Assembly: GCA_964019415.1 (NCBI GenBank)
Contig: OZ025869.1
Location: forward strand, 6,458,882 to 6,522,881
DNA: 64,000 bases
Reading direction: 5' to 3'
DNA from: Ianthella basta
Lineage: Eukaryota; Porifera; Demospongiae; Verongiida; Ianthellidae
The notes beneath the pieces are model-generated. The model was not told the DNA's origin. It did not search any database and saw only the letters and a program-made list of their open reading frames with translations. Shown in pieces: positions 21,870-32,442 of the stretch (within the stretch, counting starts at the first letter, position 1; each line of letters starts with the position of its first letter). The translations under genes and the position numbers were made by a program.

Positions 21870-23285
21870 GCTATGGGAATAGACCAGTTGCGCGTAACTC
21901 AGGAATGTTGTGATTAAGGTGATAATTGCATATGACGTCATCACTGGTGGCAGTTGAATACATTGAGAATATTACAACTTCGCACACAGGCAGGTGTGCA
22001 AGAGATGTGCCAAAAATAATGGACGGATGCCTTATGTAAGTGTCAATGTTATTGCATAGCCGGAGGAAGGAAATTCTCAGTGGTCAGGCCCAATATGCAT
22101 AAATTCGGACTGACTCCAATAACATCTTTAATGCATCTACATCTGGCAGATGTGTAAATAGTCACACAACACATCACATGGTGATGCATCAATTCCATAC
22201 AAAGATTCATTGAAAATAAGTTAACACAATATTATAACAGTAACTCAAATCTGCTAAACATGTCAAAAACACTAAGTTGTGGAAAAGAAATGCAACCCAG
22301 AAGAAGTTCAGAAATTAAAATATGAAGAAAGAAGTACAAGGTGCAATTATGTGAAATTAAGAAGACCTACCAAAAAGACTATATCTGTGTTCATTGTTCT
22401 GTACAAAATCATTGGCTACCTTTATCAGATCAAGCCTTTCTGTAAATTCCTTGTGGACAGGCAGAGTCATTAAGTAATTTAGGCGGCAAACAGCTTAGTC
22501 CACTGGCATTCCCTGCTTGTGAAGAGGCTATTTTGTTATTCCAACGTGCTCCGATTGTGCAATAAAAACATGGACTCCATCAATTCGGTAGAGGAATGCG
22601 ATTGTGAATTCAGAATTACATAAAACTATAGCTAATTCTTAAATATAGCCCCTGTTTTCCCTGATTGTTATTCATTAATAATATTAGTCTCCTTTAACAT
22701 TTGTAAGTCATTTAAAAGAAATGGTTGAGTTCCCCTGAAAAGTGGTCCGGCCAAAGCCTGACCAACTGGACCAGTTCCGGCGGCCTTGTATTGCATTGTA
22801 CTGTGATGCATAATCCAATGTACTAATGTGCCCTGTGCAATACTAGTATCTTAATGTGCTATGTTTGTTTCTGACTGTTTAGATGCAGGGAAGGAGACCC
22901 AACGGGAATGGTGGCCCTGGGGGAAGTGGTGGAGGAGATGGGAGTGCAAAAGGCGTGCACATCCGTCATGCAACAATTTATCTACACTTGTAGGCTAGCA
23001 GTATAGGACAGGATACTATTATGTAGTTAGGCTAGTTTCGTAGTTATTGCATTGAGTAATGTGTGTAGAGTAGCAGCTGTGATAATTCTATGTACTGCTT
23101 TCTTGTATCCGAGTAAATTGCAGATGGGCATGATGACGTATGCATACCAGGCATTAAACAGCATGCAATGGGCTAGTGGAAGAAGCAGGCAGCTAAAGCA
23201 ATTGACCATAGTACATGTGCATCTCACTTATGGCTAAGTGCATGCATGGGTAAGAATGGTGCACAGTGGTGCTGTAATGCAAACA
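21870..23285. other. No gene seen
   Basis: Short ORFs only (22279-22473, 23027-23237). A G-rich stretch at 22885-22965 reads as Gly-rich in one frame. Nothing else can be supported. Confidence 0.5.
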
Positions 23286-23289
23286 GTTG

Positions 23290-23500
23290 GTACAGAATAG
23301 CTTGATTCTTCTTTGGACAATCAAGCACACCATGAACACTTGTCAAATTCAATGCAACGTTTCGCCCATCACGGGCTTCGTCAGGCATACAAAACGTGTA
23401 TTTTGTATGCCTGATGAAGCCCATGATGGGCGAAACGTGGCATTGAATTTGACAAGTGTTCGTGGTGTGCTCGATTGTCCAAAGAAGAATCAAGCTATTC
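23290..23500. repeat. Foldback element 1 with hammerhead-like cores
   Basis: Arms of about 100 bases: left arm tagcttgattcttctttgg..., right arm its reverse complement ending ...ccaaagaagaatcaagcta, centre near 23399. In the right arm CTGATGA (23411-23417), A, GCCC-ATGAT-GGGC, GAAA (23432-23435). The left arm holds the mirrored copy (23360-23384, minus strand, CTGACGA). Confidence 0.9.
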
Positions 23501-23998
23501 CACCTACCACACATACCCAAGCACTACTTACTTAACAGCACATAGCTAGCTTCACAACTGGTTGCAACCCATTACTTTAGAAAAACAATCATTTCCTTAC
23601 CAACTTTCGTGGAAGTTATTAGGCATGCTGGGTAGGTAATAGCTTGATTCTTCTGTGGACAATCGAGCACACCATGAACACTTGTCAAATTCAATGCAAC
23701 GTTTCGCCCATCATGGGCTTCGTCAGGCATACAAAACATGTACGTCAATGCAACGTTTCACCCATCACAGGCTTCGTCAGGCATACAAAACACGTACGTT
23801 GCATTGAATTTGACAAGTGTTCATGATGTGCTCGATTGTCCAAAGAAGAATCAAGCTACTACCTACCCAGCATGCCTAATAACTTCCACGAAAGTTGGTA
23901 AGGAAATTATTGTTTTTCTAAAGTAACGGGTTGCAACCAGTTGTGAAGCTAGTTATGTGCTGTTAAGTAAGTAGTGCTTGGGTATGTGTGGTAGGTGG
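23500..23998. repeat. Large nested palindrome (foldback element 2)
   Basis: The outer arm ccacctaccacacatacccaa (23500) is mirrored by ttgggtatgtgtggtaggtgg ending at 23998, and pairing continues inward for over 200 bases per side. Inside sits another copy of the foldback-1 sequence whose two central halves (23692-23745 and 23746-23800) are direct rather than inverted repeats. Foldback 1 lies immediately to the left, sharing its boundary. Confidence 0.85.
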
Positions 23999-24084
23999 GG
24001 TAGGTGGCCAGCTGTAGCAAAGTAGCTTGATGTGTGAGCGAAGGGAGGCCTAGTCACAAGGAAAAGGAGCCCAGGGTGAAAAAT

Positions 24085-24365
24085 GCCCTCCATACTACCC
24101 CAGCCACAGGGTGAGGTATGCCAAGCATAGGGTGAGCATTATCAACCACAGGGTGAAGAACCCCAGCCACAGGGTGAATAGGCTAATGAACAGGGCACAT
24201 GCTGGAGGGCGAAGTACCCAGGCGCAAGGTGACTAGGCCCATCAACAGGGTACATGTTGGATGGGCAGTACCCCAGCTACAGGGTGAAGTACCCCAGCCA
24301 CAGGGTAAAGTACCCCAGCCATAGGGTAAAGTACCCCAGCTACAGGGTGCACCAGTGGATGCAGC
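24085..24365. repeat. Minisatellite, about 20-bp unit
   Basis: Degenerate tandem copies of accccagccacagggtgaagt, about 12 units, with related taggcaca and catgctgga spacers. Minus-strand Trp-Gly-Thr frames here are repeats, not a gene. Confidence 0.85.
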
Positions 24366-24603
24366 CATCTATAGGGCAGAGTTCCCATACACGGGATATG
24401 CAGCCTCCATAGGACAGAGCTCTGACATGTAAGGTTTGCAGCCTATCCACAGGACAGGATCCACAGGCTTCAGTTATGTGGCATCACCTCTGGATGGCAT
24501 GAATACAACTCAGTCAAAAATGATTTCTGCCACTGGAGTGCCGCAAATGAAGTTGATAGTCTGTTGTCAGCGGCATGCACTCAGGTGTGTTAAATGCAGG
24601 ACC

Positions 24604-25499
24604 TTACCGGATCCACCTCCTTGCACCTCTTCTCCCTGGAAGAGTAGCAAAGACATAAATTGGTATCTGCAAAAGTGTGGCTATAAATTGTAGCTCAACA
24701 TCAGATAGCCATCCAGTTGTGCTAATGTTTGATAGCTGTATGTACTCGGCAATGGACTTTGTGCTTACAATCCATGGTCTCCTGCGGCCAGAACAGGATT
24801 GGTGCATGAAGGCCACAACTGAAGCTCTGCATGATTAGAGTCTGTTCCTGTAATAGCTTTAGCTAGAGCTCTGTAACCACAATGGCCGTCTCCTGTAACT
24901 TTATCCAGAACATGTGGATAGATCGCTTGACATTGCACACCAGTCTGTGCTCCTGCATCTTCTGACGTGCCTTTGGGACGGCCAGGACTACGGCCAACCT
25001 GTGATCCTCTAGCTGTAGTTGTACCCACAGGTCTACCAGCTGACACCTTGAATCCTGCAGTGGTTGTTGTCCCTGTCGGTCTACCACCTTCTTGGGACAC
25101 ATCATACCCTGCGGCGGTGGTTGTCCTTGTCAGTCTACCAACTGCTTGCCGCAAAGCAAAGCCACACTGTTTACATATCTTGAGCCGGATATGGGCCTGT
25201 TGTTTGCAATTAGGGCAGGCATGGAAGAACTGGCCACCGCCGCTAATCGCTGATTGGATGTGTAATAGTGCAGGGGCTGTCGTTGTTTTGGTATAGCTGG
25301 CGTCAGCTGGTAAATGCAAACTGGACCCAGTTGGGCCTGGGTTCAGTTCAACATTGCCAGCAACAATTAGCAGCATAAGGAAAACCAATCCGATGGCCTG
25401 GAGTTGTTGAATTGGATGCAATTTCGTGATATGCTTGCAAGTGCAATAGGGGCCACTTTCTGCGAAATGGAGGCTGGCATAGCACTGCAATGGGGGCAA
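24604..25499 (-). pseudogene. 2A-like peptide, zinc ribbon, GRPxGTT repeats and OTU domain protein
   Basis: The 244-codon ORF 25499-24765 opens with a hydrophobic run ([16 protein letters not shown]) directly followed by NVELNPGP, a 2A-like ribosome-skipping motif (consensus D-x-E-x-N-P-G-P, here Asn for Asp). Then come a four-Cys zinc ribbon ([19 protein letters not shown]) and repeats of GRPxGTT ([29 protein letters not shown]), which resemble AT-hook-like repeats of other animal proteins. The end is an OTU-type cysteine protease start, [19 protein letters not shown] (Asp-Gly-His-Cys). A frameshift near 24800 moves the rest of the OTU domain into the ORF 24816-24604 (DVELQFIATLLQIPIYVF). 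Probably part of a retroelement or an expanded family. Confidence 0.65.
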
Positions 25500-25621
25500 T
25501 GTGGAGGTATTTCATGAGGCTTTCTGCACTAAATTGCCATGCAGTTTAGTACCTCCCCCCAGGTGATTGGTGTGGAGTCCAGCAGACCATAACCATCAAA
25601 TCCTTTGGGAAACTGTGAATA

Positions 25622-25909
25622 CTACACTATTTTATCGCTGGATTCAAACCTAAACTTGTCCTGGAGAATGCCTTCCAGTGCCAGCTTAGCCAATGCACTC
25701 AAGTTACTGTAGGGTGAGTCTGGGTGCAAAAAGAATGGAAGCTCTTGCAGAAACGTCTCCACACTGTATTCCTCCAGGATGTCGGGGAGTTCAAGATCTG
25801 AAAGTGAAGCGTAGAAATTGTACATACAGCCCAGCCATCTTGCTATGAATGCCCAGTGCTGCTGATGAGGAGTGGAATTCTGCGAAAAGGCCTTAGAGCA
25901 CAGTGGCAA
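25622..25909 (-). CDS. Unrecognised exon-like ORF
   Basis: A 95-codon frame with a well-ordered, helix-rich composition: WLGCMYNFYASLSDLELPDI, then ETFLQELPFFLHPDSP and ALEGILQDKFRFES. The starting codon is GTG, so this is probably an internal exon. It lies between the OTU gene and a LINE fragment on the same strand. I cannot name the family. Confidence 0.35.
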   Translation of the reverse strand: MPLCSKAFSQNSTPHQQHWAFIARWLGCMYNFYASLSDLELPDILEEYSVETFLQELPFFLHPDSPYSNLSALAKLALEGILQDKFRFESSDKIV

Positions 25910-26030
25910 ACCTCCAACCTTTTGTCAACCTGTATGCAGAGGTAAGTACCTTTTCTTGTTGTTATTCCTCTATAGTTGTCTATACATTGAGTTTGTCACC
26001 AGAGCCTTTGTAGATGGGTAGAATAGTACT

Positions 26031-26285
26031 CTATGTCCACATCTTAGGCACAGAGCTACTTACGAAGCAGCACTGGAAGAGTGCCTGAAGGTATTGTAGT
26101 GTTTCAGTGTGCCTGAGTGCACTCGGGCACACCCTATCCTGTCCAGGAGCTTTGTGCTCATCCAGAGAATCTATTGTATTATGCACTTCTTCGATTGATA
26201 TTGAACTATTTAAGATATCCTCTTCTAGGTTGCTATCATGATCCTCGCTTGGGTAATCATTGGGGTGAGCCTGAGCAAGCCCCAC
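26031..26285 (-). pseudogene. LINE reverse transcriptase, N-terminal fragment
   Basis: ISIEEVHNTIDSLDEHKAPG, then QDRVCPSAL and SSVPKMWT: the region just ahead of the RT palm of APE-type LINEs (usually I-x-K-L-x3-K-A-x-G-x-D-x-I and V-P-x-x-W). The fragment stops at 26031 with no catalytic motifs. Confidence 0.75.
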
Positions 26286-26309
26286 ACTGATCAGTTGTAC
26301 GGCGGCCGT

Positions 26310-26340
26310 GTTTGTCTATATATATATATATATATGTATC
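26310..26340. repeat. (TA)n microsatellite
   Basis: Short pure TA run at about 26317-26335. The flanking 26340-26640 shows no supported gene. Confidence 0.8.
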
Positions 26341-26649
26341 GTACGTCTTACCGGAAATCTCTATTTGCGGCCGAGAAAATGGCTGCCATTTGTGAACCTC
26401 TGGATTATTCACCGCGGGAAATGGCCAACGTTGGTGTACATGAACGATAAGAGCGCGAATTACCTAACTACTATCCAGTCGATGCCCAATGCTCGACATA
26501 AGCCGTAACACAACTCCTTCGGCTTCAGACTTTCATCCATGCTTAGAGATGACACCTCCGCGCGACCATCCACAAGGGCCACATTCCTATTTCATTAGCT
26601 ACTTGAGCTGAAACCAGCCCCTCAACAACAATAGCAGTAGTAGAACACA

Positions 26650-27870
26650 ATGTCTGCAAGCTCCGTGCTTGTGGTCAACCCATAGCCACAGTCAAGGCTG
26701 TACATACAGGCACAAATGCATCAAAAGCTTCACCAGATGAAGCCTCTGGTTTGGAGCCTATCATATGCCTTGCTTTGGGTGCCCGGGTGATGCTGTCCTC
26801 CAATCTATGGGTAGGAATGGGACTGGTGAATGGGCTATGGGAACCATAAAGGCAATTTGTTATCGTATTAGCACAGCACCTCCTGATTTGCCTATAGCAG
26901 TGACAGTGCAATTTGACATGTATTCAGACCCTGCCCTCCCTGATGGAACTGTTCCTATCACACCAATCTGCCAAACGTGGTCATCTTCTGCCAGGCAGTG
27001 TTCGCGACTGCAACTACCACTCAAGCTAGCCTGGGCTGTGACAATCCACAAGGCACAGGGTCTCACATTGGACAAGGTAGTGATTGACATTGGCACGAAA
27101 GAATTCTCTTCAGGTCTAACATTTGTGGCTTGCTCTCGTGTACGTCGCTTGACAGACATACTCTTGGATCCACCATTTGCCCTGCAGCGCCTCACAAACC
27201 TTGCCAACAGTCGTAGGCTGCACGAACGGCAGCTTGAGGATGAGCGGCTTAAAATGCTGGAGATGAGCACTTATCCAAGCTTGTGTTTGACTAGGAGTTC
27301 GTCAATACACAACCCACCTTCACTGGAATGCCTATCCACTCCATCACTTTCTTTAAAGGACTACCAACCCAATCCATCATCACCTTCAGTCGACTATCTA
27401 CCCACTCCATCACCGCCTTCAATGGACTACCCACCCACTCCATCACCGCCTTCAATGGACTACCCACCCACTCCATCACCGCCTTCAATGGACTACCCAC
27501 CCACTCCATCACCGCCTTCAATGGACTACCCGCCCACTCCATCACCGCCTTCAATGGACTACCCGCCCACTCCATCACCGCCTTCAATGGACTACCCGCC
27601 CACTCCATCACCGCCTTCAATGGACTACCCGCCCACTCCATCACCGCCTTCAATGGACTACCCGCCCACTCCATCACCGCCTTCAATGGACTACCCGCCC
27701 ACTCCATCACCGCCTTCAATGGACTACCCGCCCACTCCATCACCGCCTTCAATGGACTACCCGCCCACTCCATCACCGCCTTCAATGGACTACCCGCCCA
27801 CTCCATCACCGCCTTCAATGGACTACCCACCCACTCCATCACCGCCTTCAATGGAATACTCACCCACTCC
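26650..27870 (+). pseudogene. PIF1/Helitron helicase C-terminal domain with repeat tail
   Basis: From 26659 the frame reads IATVKAVHTGTNASKAS, LEPIICLALGARVMLSSNLW and GMGLVNG. One base is missing near 26833 (expected NG-AMGT), and the ORF 26765-27872 then continues AMGTIKAICYRI, the SF1 motif LKLAWAVTIHKAQGLTLDKV and SSGLTFVACSRVRRLTDIL (motif VI), then RLTNLANSRRLHERQLEDER. These are the last motifs of PIF1-type helicases, which also form the helicase half of Helitron transposons. The frame then runs without a stop into about 14 copies of YPPTPSPPSMD. The ATPase motifs I-III are absent, so this is a 3' fragment. Confidence 0.85.
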
Positions 27871-27990
27871 ATGACTACCCACCCACTCCATCACCGCCTT
27901 CAATGGAATACTCACCCACTCCATCACCACCTTCAATGGACTACCCACCCACTCCATCAATGGTACTCCATCACCACCTAAAATAGACTA
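27366..27990. repeat. 33-bp coding minisatellite (YPPTPSPPSMD)
   Basis: About 14 nearly identical 33-base units (tacccacccactccatcaccgccttcaatggac) in frame with the helicase tail, then three or so broken copies to 27990. Because the unit length is divisible by three and has no stop in any plus frame, or in one minus frame, long spurious ORFs appear in other frames. Confidence 0.95.
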
Positions 27991-27999
27991 CCCATCCAC

Positions 28000-28270
28000 T
28001 CCATCCCCACCTTTTTAATTACCCGGCATATCAATCCATCTTGTATATAATAGTACGCAAGTGACACTCGATCCATGACATGTTCCCTCAAAATAAAATA
28101 ATGGACACAGTACAGTATGGTGCATTATCTATCCTACACACACATGCATATGATACATAAACTATAACACTAACTATAATGCTGCCAGTTACACACAGTT
28201 AACACAATGTCAGAAGTAATACATGGTATAATATACTGTGGCAGGTGAAATACACGAGCACCGTATAGTT
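28000..28270. other. No gene seen
   Basis: AT-rich spacer with tandem-like ATGATACAT and TATAA strings. Nothing supported. Confidence 0.5.
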
Positions 28271-28505
28271 AGCTACATATGGCATTCAGTGCTGACAGCA
28301 CAAACAATATCTTTGTAATTTATAGTAAATACCATCACTGGGGCACAAAGCAACTTGTCCTCGATCTCTTCACCAGCCTGACCATCTGCTATCTTCTTCA
28401 CTATGTCATGAAATGCAGTTACTTTGTACTCATGTCCATCACCATCTTCAATTACAAATCGGGCACTAACACTTCTACTGCACTTGCAAGAGACAGTTTG
28501 ATCTG
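28270..28505 (-). pseudogene. OB-fold (RPA-like) fragment, possibly Helitron-associated
   Basis: Minus frame: VSARFVIEDGDGHEYKVTAF, then FHDIVKKIADGQAGEEI, EDKLLCAPVMVFTINYKDIV. The pattern (Asp-Gly at a turn, F-x3-I, K-L-L, F-T-I-N-x-K) is like RPA-type OB-fold segments that accompany animal Helitrons. The frame begins at acceptor-like sequence and ends at a stop after VSTECHM. It lies opposite in strand to the PIF1 tail. Moderate-to-low certainty. Confidence 0.4.
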
Positions 28506-28544
28506 AATGTCATGCACTGAAGCCGTCGCAACATACAAGTTTGT

Positions 28545-28695
28545 GTGTGTGCACCTCCACCAGTACATGCGTACAAGTGTGTGTGTGCATGCATGCGTGC
28601 GTGCATATGTGTGTGCATGCATGCGTGCGTGCATATGTGTGTGCATGCATGCGTGCATGCGTGCGTGTGTGTGTGCGCGTATGTGTGTGTAAGGC
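28545..28695. repeat. TGTG/TGCG microsatellite
   Basis: GT-rich tract with tgcatgcgtgcgtgcatatgtg repeated two to three times. The His/Thr/Arg and Cys/Val ORFs covering it are artefacts. Confidence 0.9.
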
Positions 28696-28889
28696 ATGAG
28701 GTGCCATTTGCAATTTATGACCAAAGAATGATATGACTCTATGCACGCATCATGTAGTGCGTATGCACATGCAGTAAGTGCCTACGTATGCATATAATTA
28801 TCCATACATTCACACAGTGTACAGCAAGGCTACAATTTGTGGTTAACTATGGTAGGCCGTTTGTTTCAAAATTTGAGATAATTTCTCAG

Positions 28890-29165
28890 TGCGACAAAAG
28901 TAATTCATCTAGAGATGAAATGATTACATCGAGAGATAGAACTATTAAATCCAGCACTGGAGACATTAGATTGAGCGATAGATGTATTTAATAATGCGAT
29001 GGATAGAAGCATTACATCGAGCGACAAATCATTAGATCGAGCGATAGAAGTATTGGCAGTGACACAATCAAAACAAGCGATAGATATATTAAATCGAGCA
29101 ATCGGCAGAAGAGAACATTAGTAGCAGTGAAAACATTAGTTTGAGCGATAGATACTGAGCGACGT
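28890..29165. repeat. Degenerate repeat of a cgagcgatagaa unit
   Basis: Irregular copies of attaaatcgagcgatagaagtatt, about eight, spacing 20-35 bases. No coding potential. Confidence 0.75.
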
Positions 29166-29253
29166 GAGAAAGGAGCAATTAAATGGGCACATATAGACTA
29201 ATAACCAAGTAACACCTATTGCCCACGCGCAGTCTGTGTCCTCGTACATACGA

Positions 29254-29950
29254 GATGGCTGAAAGGAATTGCGGCGAATCGTCCTCATCATCGTTAACTT
29301 GGGAAGACAGTCAAGCAGAAGAGATTAGATGAAGATCAAGTGGCACTGTAAAGCACATCCAGATGTCCCTGTAGCTCAACTCAAGTACTTACTTGAGATC
29401 AGCAAAGGCAATGCTGATGCAGTTTCTGATCTACTCCTGCAAGGCTTAACCCTGCAAGATCTCATTGATTTCTTGAAGACCACCTGCTTTCTGGTGCAAA
29501 ATATGCATAGGCTTACAATTGATGGGTATTACAATCCTGAAAGCCTCACACAAGAAGCAATTGCATATTACAAAGGTAGCTGGTTCAGTCCAAATGCTGA
29601 AATTTGCATTTCCATTGGTGACCAGCTGGTGATTGATACAGGTGGAGTGAGAAGACAGTTCTTTTGCGATGTCTTTACACATATTTCAACATCAACATCA
29701 CTGCGGTTATTTGAGGGTTCTGAAAATCATCTCCGGCCTGTTTTTTTTTTGACAGACATCTATTGCATCTGGCATACTAGCTGTTTGTTGGGAAAATGCT
29801 TGGCCATAGCATCCTCATGGACTGCCAAGGATTCCCTTTTCTTTCGCCAGCCTGCTACTATAGTATGGCAGGAAACATGGATAAAGCCATATTAGTGGCT
29901 AGCATCATGGATGCTGGAGAACATGTCCAGGAAGTAGTTTCACAGGTATG
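29254..29950 (+). pseudogene. HECT-domain-like protein fragment
   Basis: A short ATG frame (29254, MAERNCGESSSSSLTWEDS) precedes the ORF 29329-29895: AQLKYLLEISKGNADAVSDL, then ICISIGDQLVIDTGGVRRQF and RLFEGSENHLRP, matching the start of a HECT ubiquitin-ligase fold (V-D-x-G-G-x-R-R-E-F ... LFEG). After a run of 12 T (29741-29752) the frame is lost and resumes in another frame as MDCQGFPFLSPACYYSMAGN (usual G-P-G-F-P-F-L-S), ending at donor gtatgg (29947). The catalytic cysteine lobe is not present, so this resembles the degenerate HECT fragments common in such genomes. Confidence 0.55.
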
Positions 29951-29989
29951 GTGTGATGTATTCGTTCATTCCATGTAAGCTAGTGACGG

Positions 29990-30700
29990 GCATAGGGAGA
30001 CATTTATATCTGTCAATGGGGAGTGTGTGTGATAAAATTAAATAAGTTACACTTGTTTATCAGAGAGTACGATAGTACTCTCTATGTAGGGATGGTACAG
30101 GGTGTTTACAATTCGCAATACAAAGGTATAAGAACGAAATCGCGAAAAGCATTGAAAACCACAAAAACAAGGCTAAGTAGAGTTAAATACCAACTATTCT
30201 TAAACTAAACTGACCTGGAAGGCAAGCGAACATGGTCTGTCAGTGAGAAAATAATGCTTAAAAACATTCTTTTTCGTCTTCATATTCTTCTTCGCCAGCT
30301 GTAACTGACAAACAGAATTTGTTATCATACTAATTCGAAGACGAATCAGCTGCAAATTAACCGTACTGTATTCTTTTGTATGTTAAAAACATCGCCAGCA
30401 AGTGTCACTCATTACGGTTACTGGGTCTGTCCGGAGATGTTGTTATGTGTACAACGCCATTTTACTATGACGTTGACGTTTTCCACACACTGTTCCTTCT
30501 ACATTTGTTCAATAACCTTGCAAGACAATTACATGTCCTTTGGAGGCGAATAAGACTCAAGCTTCAGTTGAATTTAGCTATTAGATACTGATTACAGCGA
30601 TTGTGTTGAAAGAATCCGCCATTTTAATATCATCACTTGCAATGACGAATCCCTGGAGTCGCTTACACTTAGAAGGTTTCTCTCAATGCCGTGCGGCATT
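29990..30700. other. No gene seen
   Basis: Only short unsupported ORFs (30023-30208, 30376-30591). No repeat recognised. Confidence 0.5.
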
Positions 30701-30716
30701 GATGCTCTTGGCCTCT

Positions 30717-31560
30717 CTATGACAACTTCTTGCTACCATGTATAAGAATAGTCTGTAAGTTGTGACTAGCTTGATGCTGCATAGAGCTAAGTGTTTTGAT
30801 CAGTGAGTGTTTTTCACTGCGCTGGAGCTGTTTCCTCAGCTTCTGGCTGGCTGGTGACAGCTGTGTGATTCTGATTGAACCTTCTTGCTTCTTTCTTCTG
30901 GTGATATCAAAATAGCAGACTGAGCTGCCTCTCTCATATGTCTGATGAGTTACTTGCATGGGACACACATAGGGCTGATCAAGGTGAGGTCTGTCTGTAA
31001 AATATAAGCAGCAGTGGTATGAAACCAAACATGGCAGGTGTTGGCATCAATTCTTTCCTGATTCCCCACATTAGTTTTCCTCAGACGCTTTGGATCATAG
31101 TGATGACTGCAAGCATATTGTCATAGTCCTTCTTGGGTAAGCCTGTGTGGAAAGCATAGCTTGATGATGGTAATAATGTTCGAAGCATTGTTTTCAAGTT
31201 GGTTGATTCCAACTTCAGAAAGCCAGTCTCCACTGTCCTGATGATGATGGGGAAGAGCAGCTGCACCTGGTAGATGAGATTGTTAGAAACAATAATTTGT
31301 ACTCTATCCACTGGTCCAACATCTGATTGTACAGTTGAAACATGTGGAGGCTATAGCTGCAGCCATGTTCCAGGTCCTGTTTCATTGCTCGAGGAGAGAA
31401 GAGTGATGTGCAGTCGAGACAAGTTAGCATCTTGAGACACGATACTCTCCACCTCAAGGAATGATTGCAATGCAGGGGGAGTTGACAGGCATCTCTGTGG
31501 GACACAAGGAAGGGGAGTTGCACATTAACACCAATCAAATCAATCAGTACAGATGTTTCT
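30717..31560 (-). pseudogene. Transposon-type gene remnant with Cys pair, unrecognised
   Basis: Mixed frames give YDPKRLRKTNVGNQERIDAN, then VWFHTTAAYILQTDL, CVPCK-LI-HMRE and LISPEERSKK, followed by LSPASQKLRKQLQRSEK. Upstream, the ORF 31311-31081 reads FLKLESTNLKTMLRTLLP and FHTGLPKKDYDNML. The C-x2-C followed by a basic coiled segment is found in several sponge and cnidarian transposon proteins, but I cannot name it. Stops interrupt every frame. Confidence 0.35.
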
Positions 31561-31772
31561 CCAATACCGGAGGTCATCCTTATGCATCTTATACAAGCTA
31601 AATGACAGAGGATGATAATGTTAGGAAGTAAAAACGTTTTCCACAAAAACGAAGAGAGATGTAGGGATGGTGCTGCATGCCTCTGAAGACCACACATCCC
31701 TGCATAGAAAAACTGACTGGCGGAAAACTGCAGGAACAAGGAGTGGAACCATCCCATGCCCAATCTGTGATA

Positions 31773-32375
31773 CTATTCGAAGGAGTGGTGCCATCCCATG
31801 CTCAACAACTCAGGTGAGCATTCTGCAGTGTTGCGTTTGTGTGGAAATGCTGCATCAACCCATTTCATTGTGTCAGATTTTCCACACAGCTGATCTCCTA
31901 GCAATATGTCACTTGCTTCATATAGTCCACATTCTCTTGAACACAAGCTGTGGACACCAAAACTCCAGAGTTTACTATACACGGTCTGGTTGGAACCAAC
32001 ATCCTGCCACAAGTTTTGCATATTGCTTCGTTCAGCCTTTGTCACATAGTGAGCAAGAGCAAGTGAAGACTCAGAAACAAACTGTATGTCCATGTTTGCT
32101 TTCTACAGCACTAGGAGCAGGGGGTTGTAGTCATTAACACGAGTCTCTTCACTGGTGCGTGCCAGGCAGTAGATCTTGGCCTTTGACTTTAGGCAGTCTT
32201 CAACATTGTTCAAAACAGCTGTGTCAGTACAGTGTACTCCAATTCGTTTTGGCATTTTTTGGCGGATTAACAAGTTTGGCGGATGAATGAGTTTGGCTGA
32301 AACAATGTACCATCGCTGTAAATAACTATCAAATACATGCAGTAAACAGAAACAGATATCACTGCAAAGCATCAA
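31773..32375 (-). pseudogene. Helitron-like protein, middle fragment
   Basis: ORF 32375-32103 gives VEDCLKSKAKIYCLARTSEE and VNDYNPLLL. ORF 32093-31773 gives ANMDIQFVSESSLALAHYVT then TKAERSNMQNLWQDV, LWSFGVHSLCSRECGLYEAS and CGKSDTMKWVDAAFPHKRN. This is the segment between the Rep-like N-terminal region and the PIF1 helicase of Helitron proteins, with a one-codon stop at 32102 between the ORFs. Same family as the N-terminal fragment at 40.1 kb and the helicase end at 26.7 kb, but a different copy (opposite strand). Confidence 0.7.
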
Positions 32376-32442
32376 TCATACAAAGAAAAAACACAAGGTC
32401 AATAAAAGAAGCACTGAACTACATTGTTGAAGTTAATAGAGC

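Noticed and set aside
27291..27981. 193-codon minus and 217-codon plus ORFs over the 33-bp repeat
   Set aside because: Alternative frames of a repeat whose length is divisible by three; only the frame continuing from the helicase has support.
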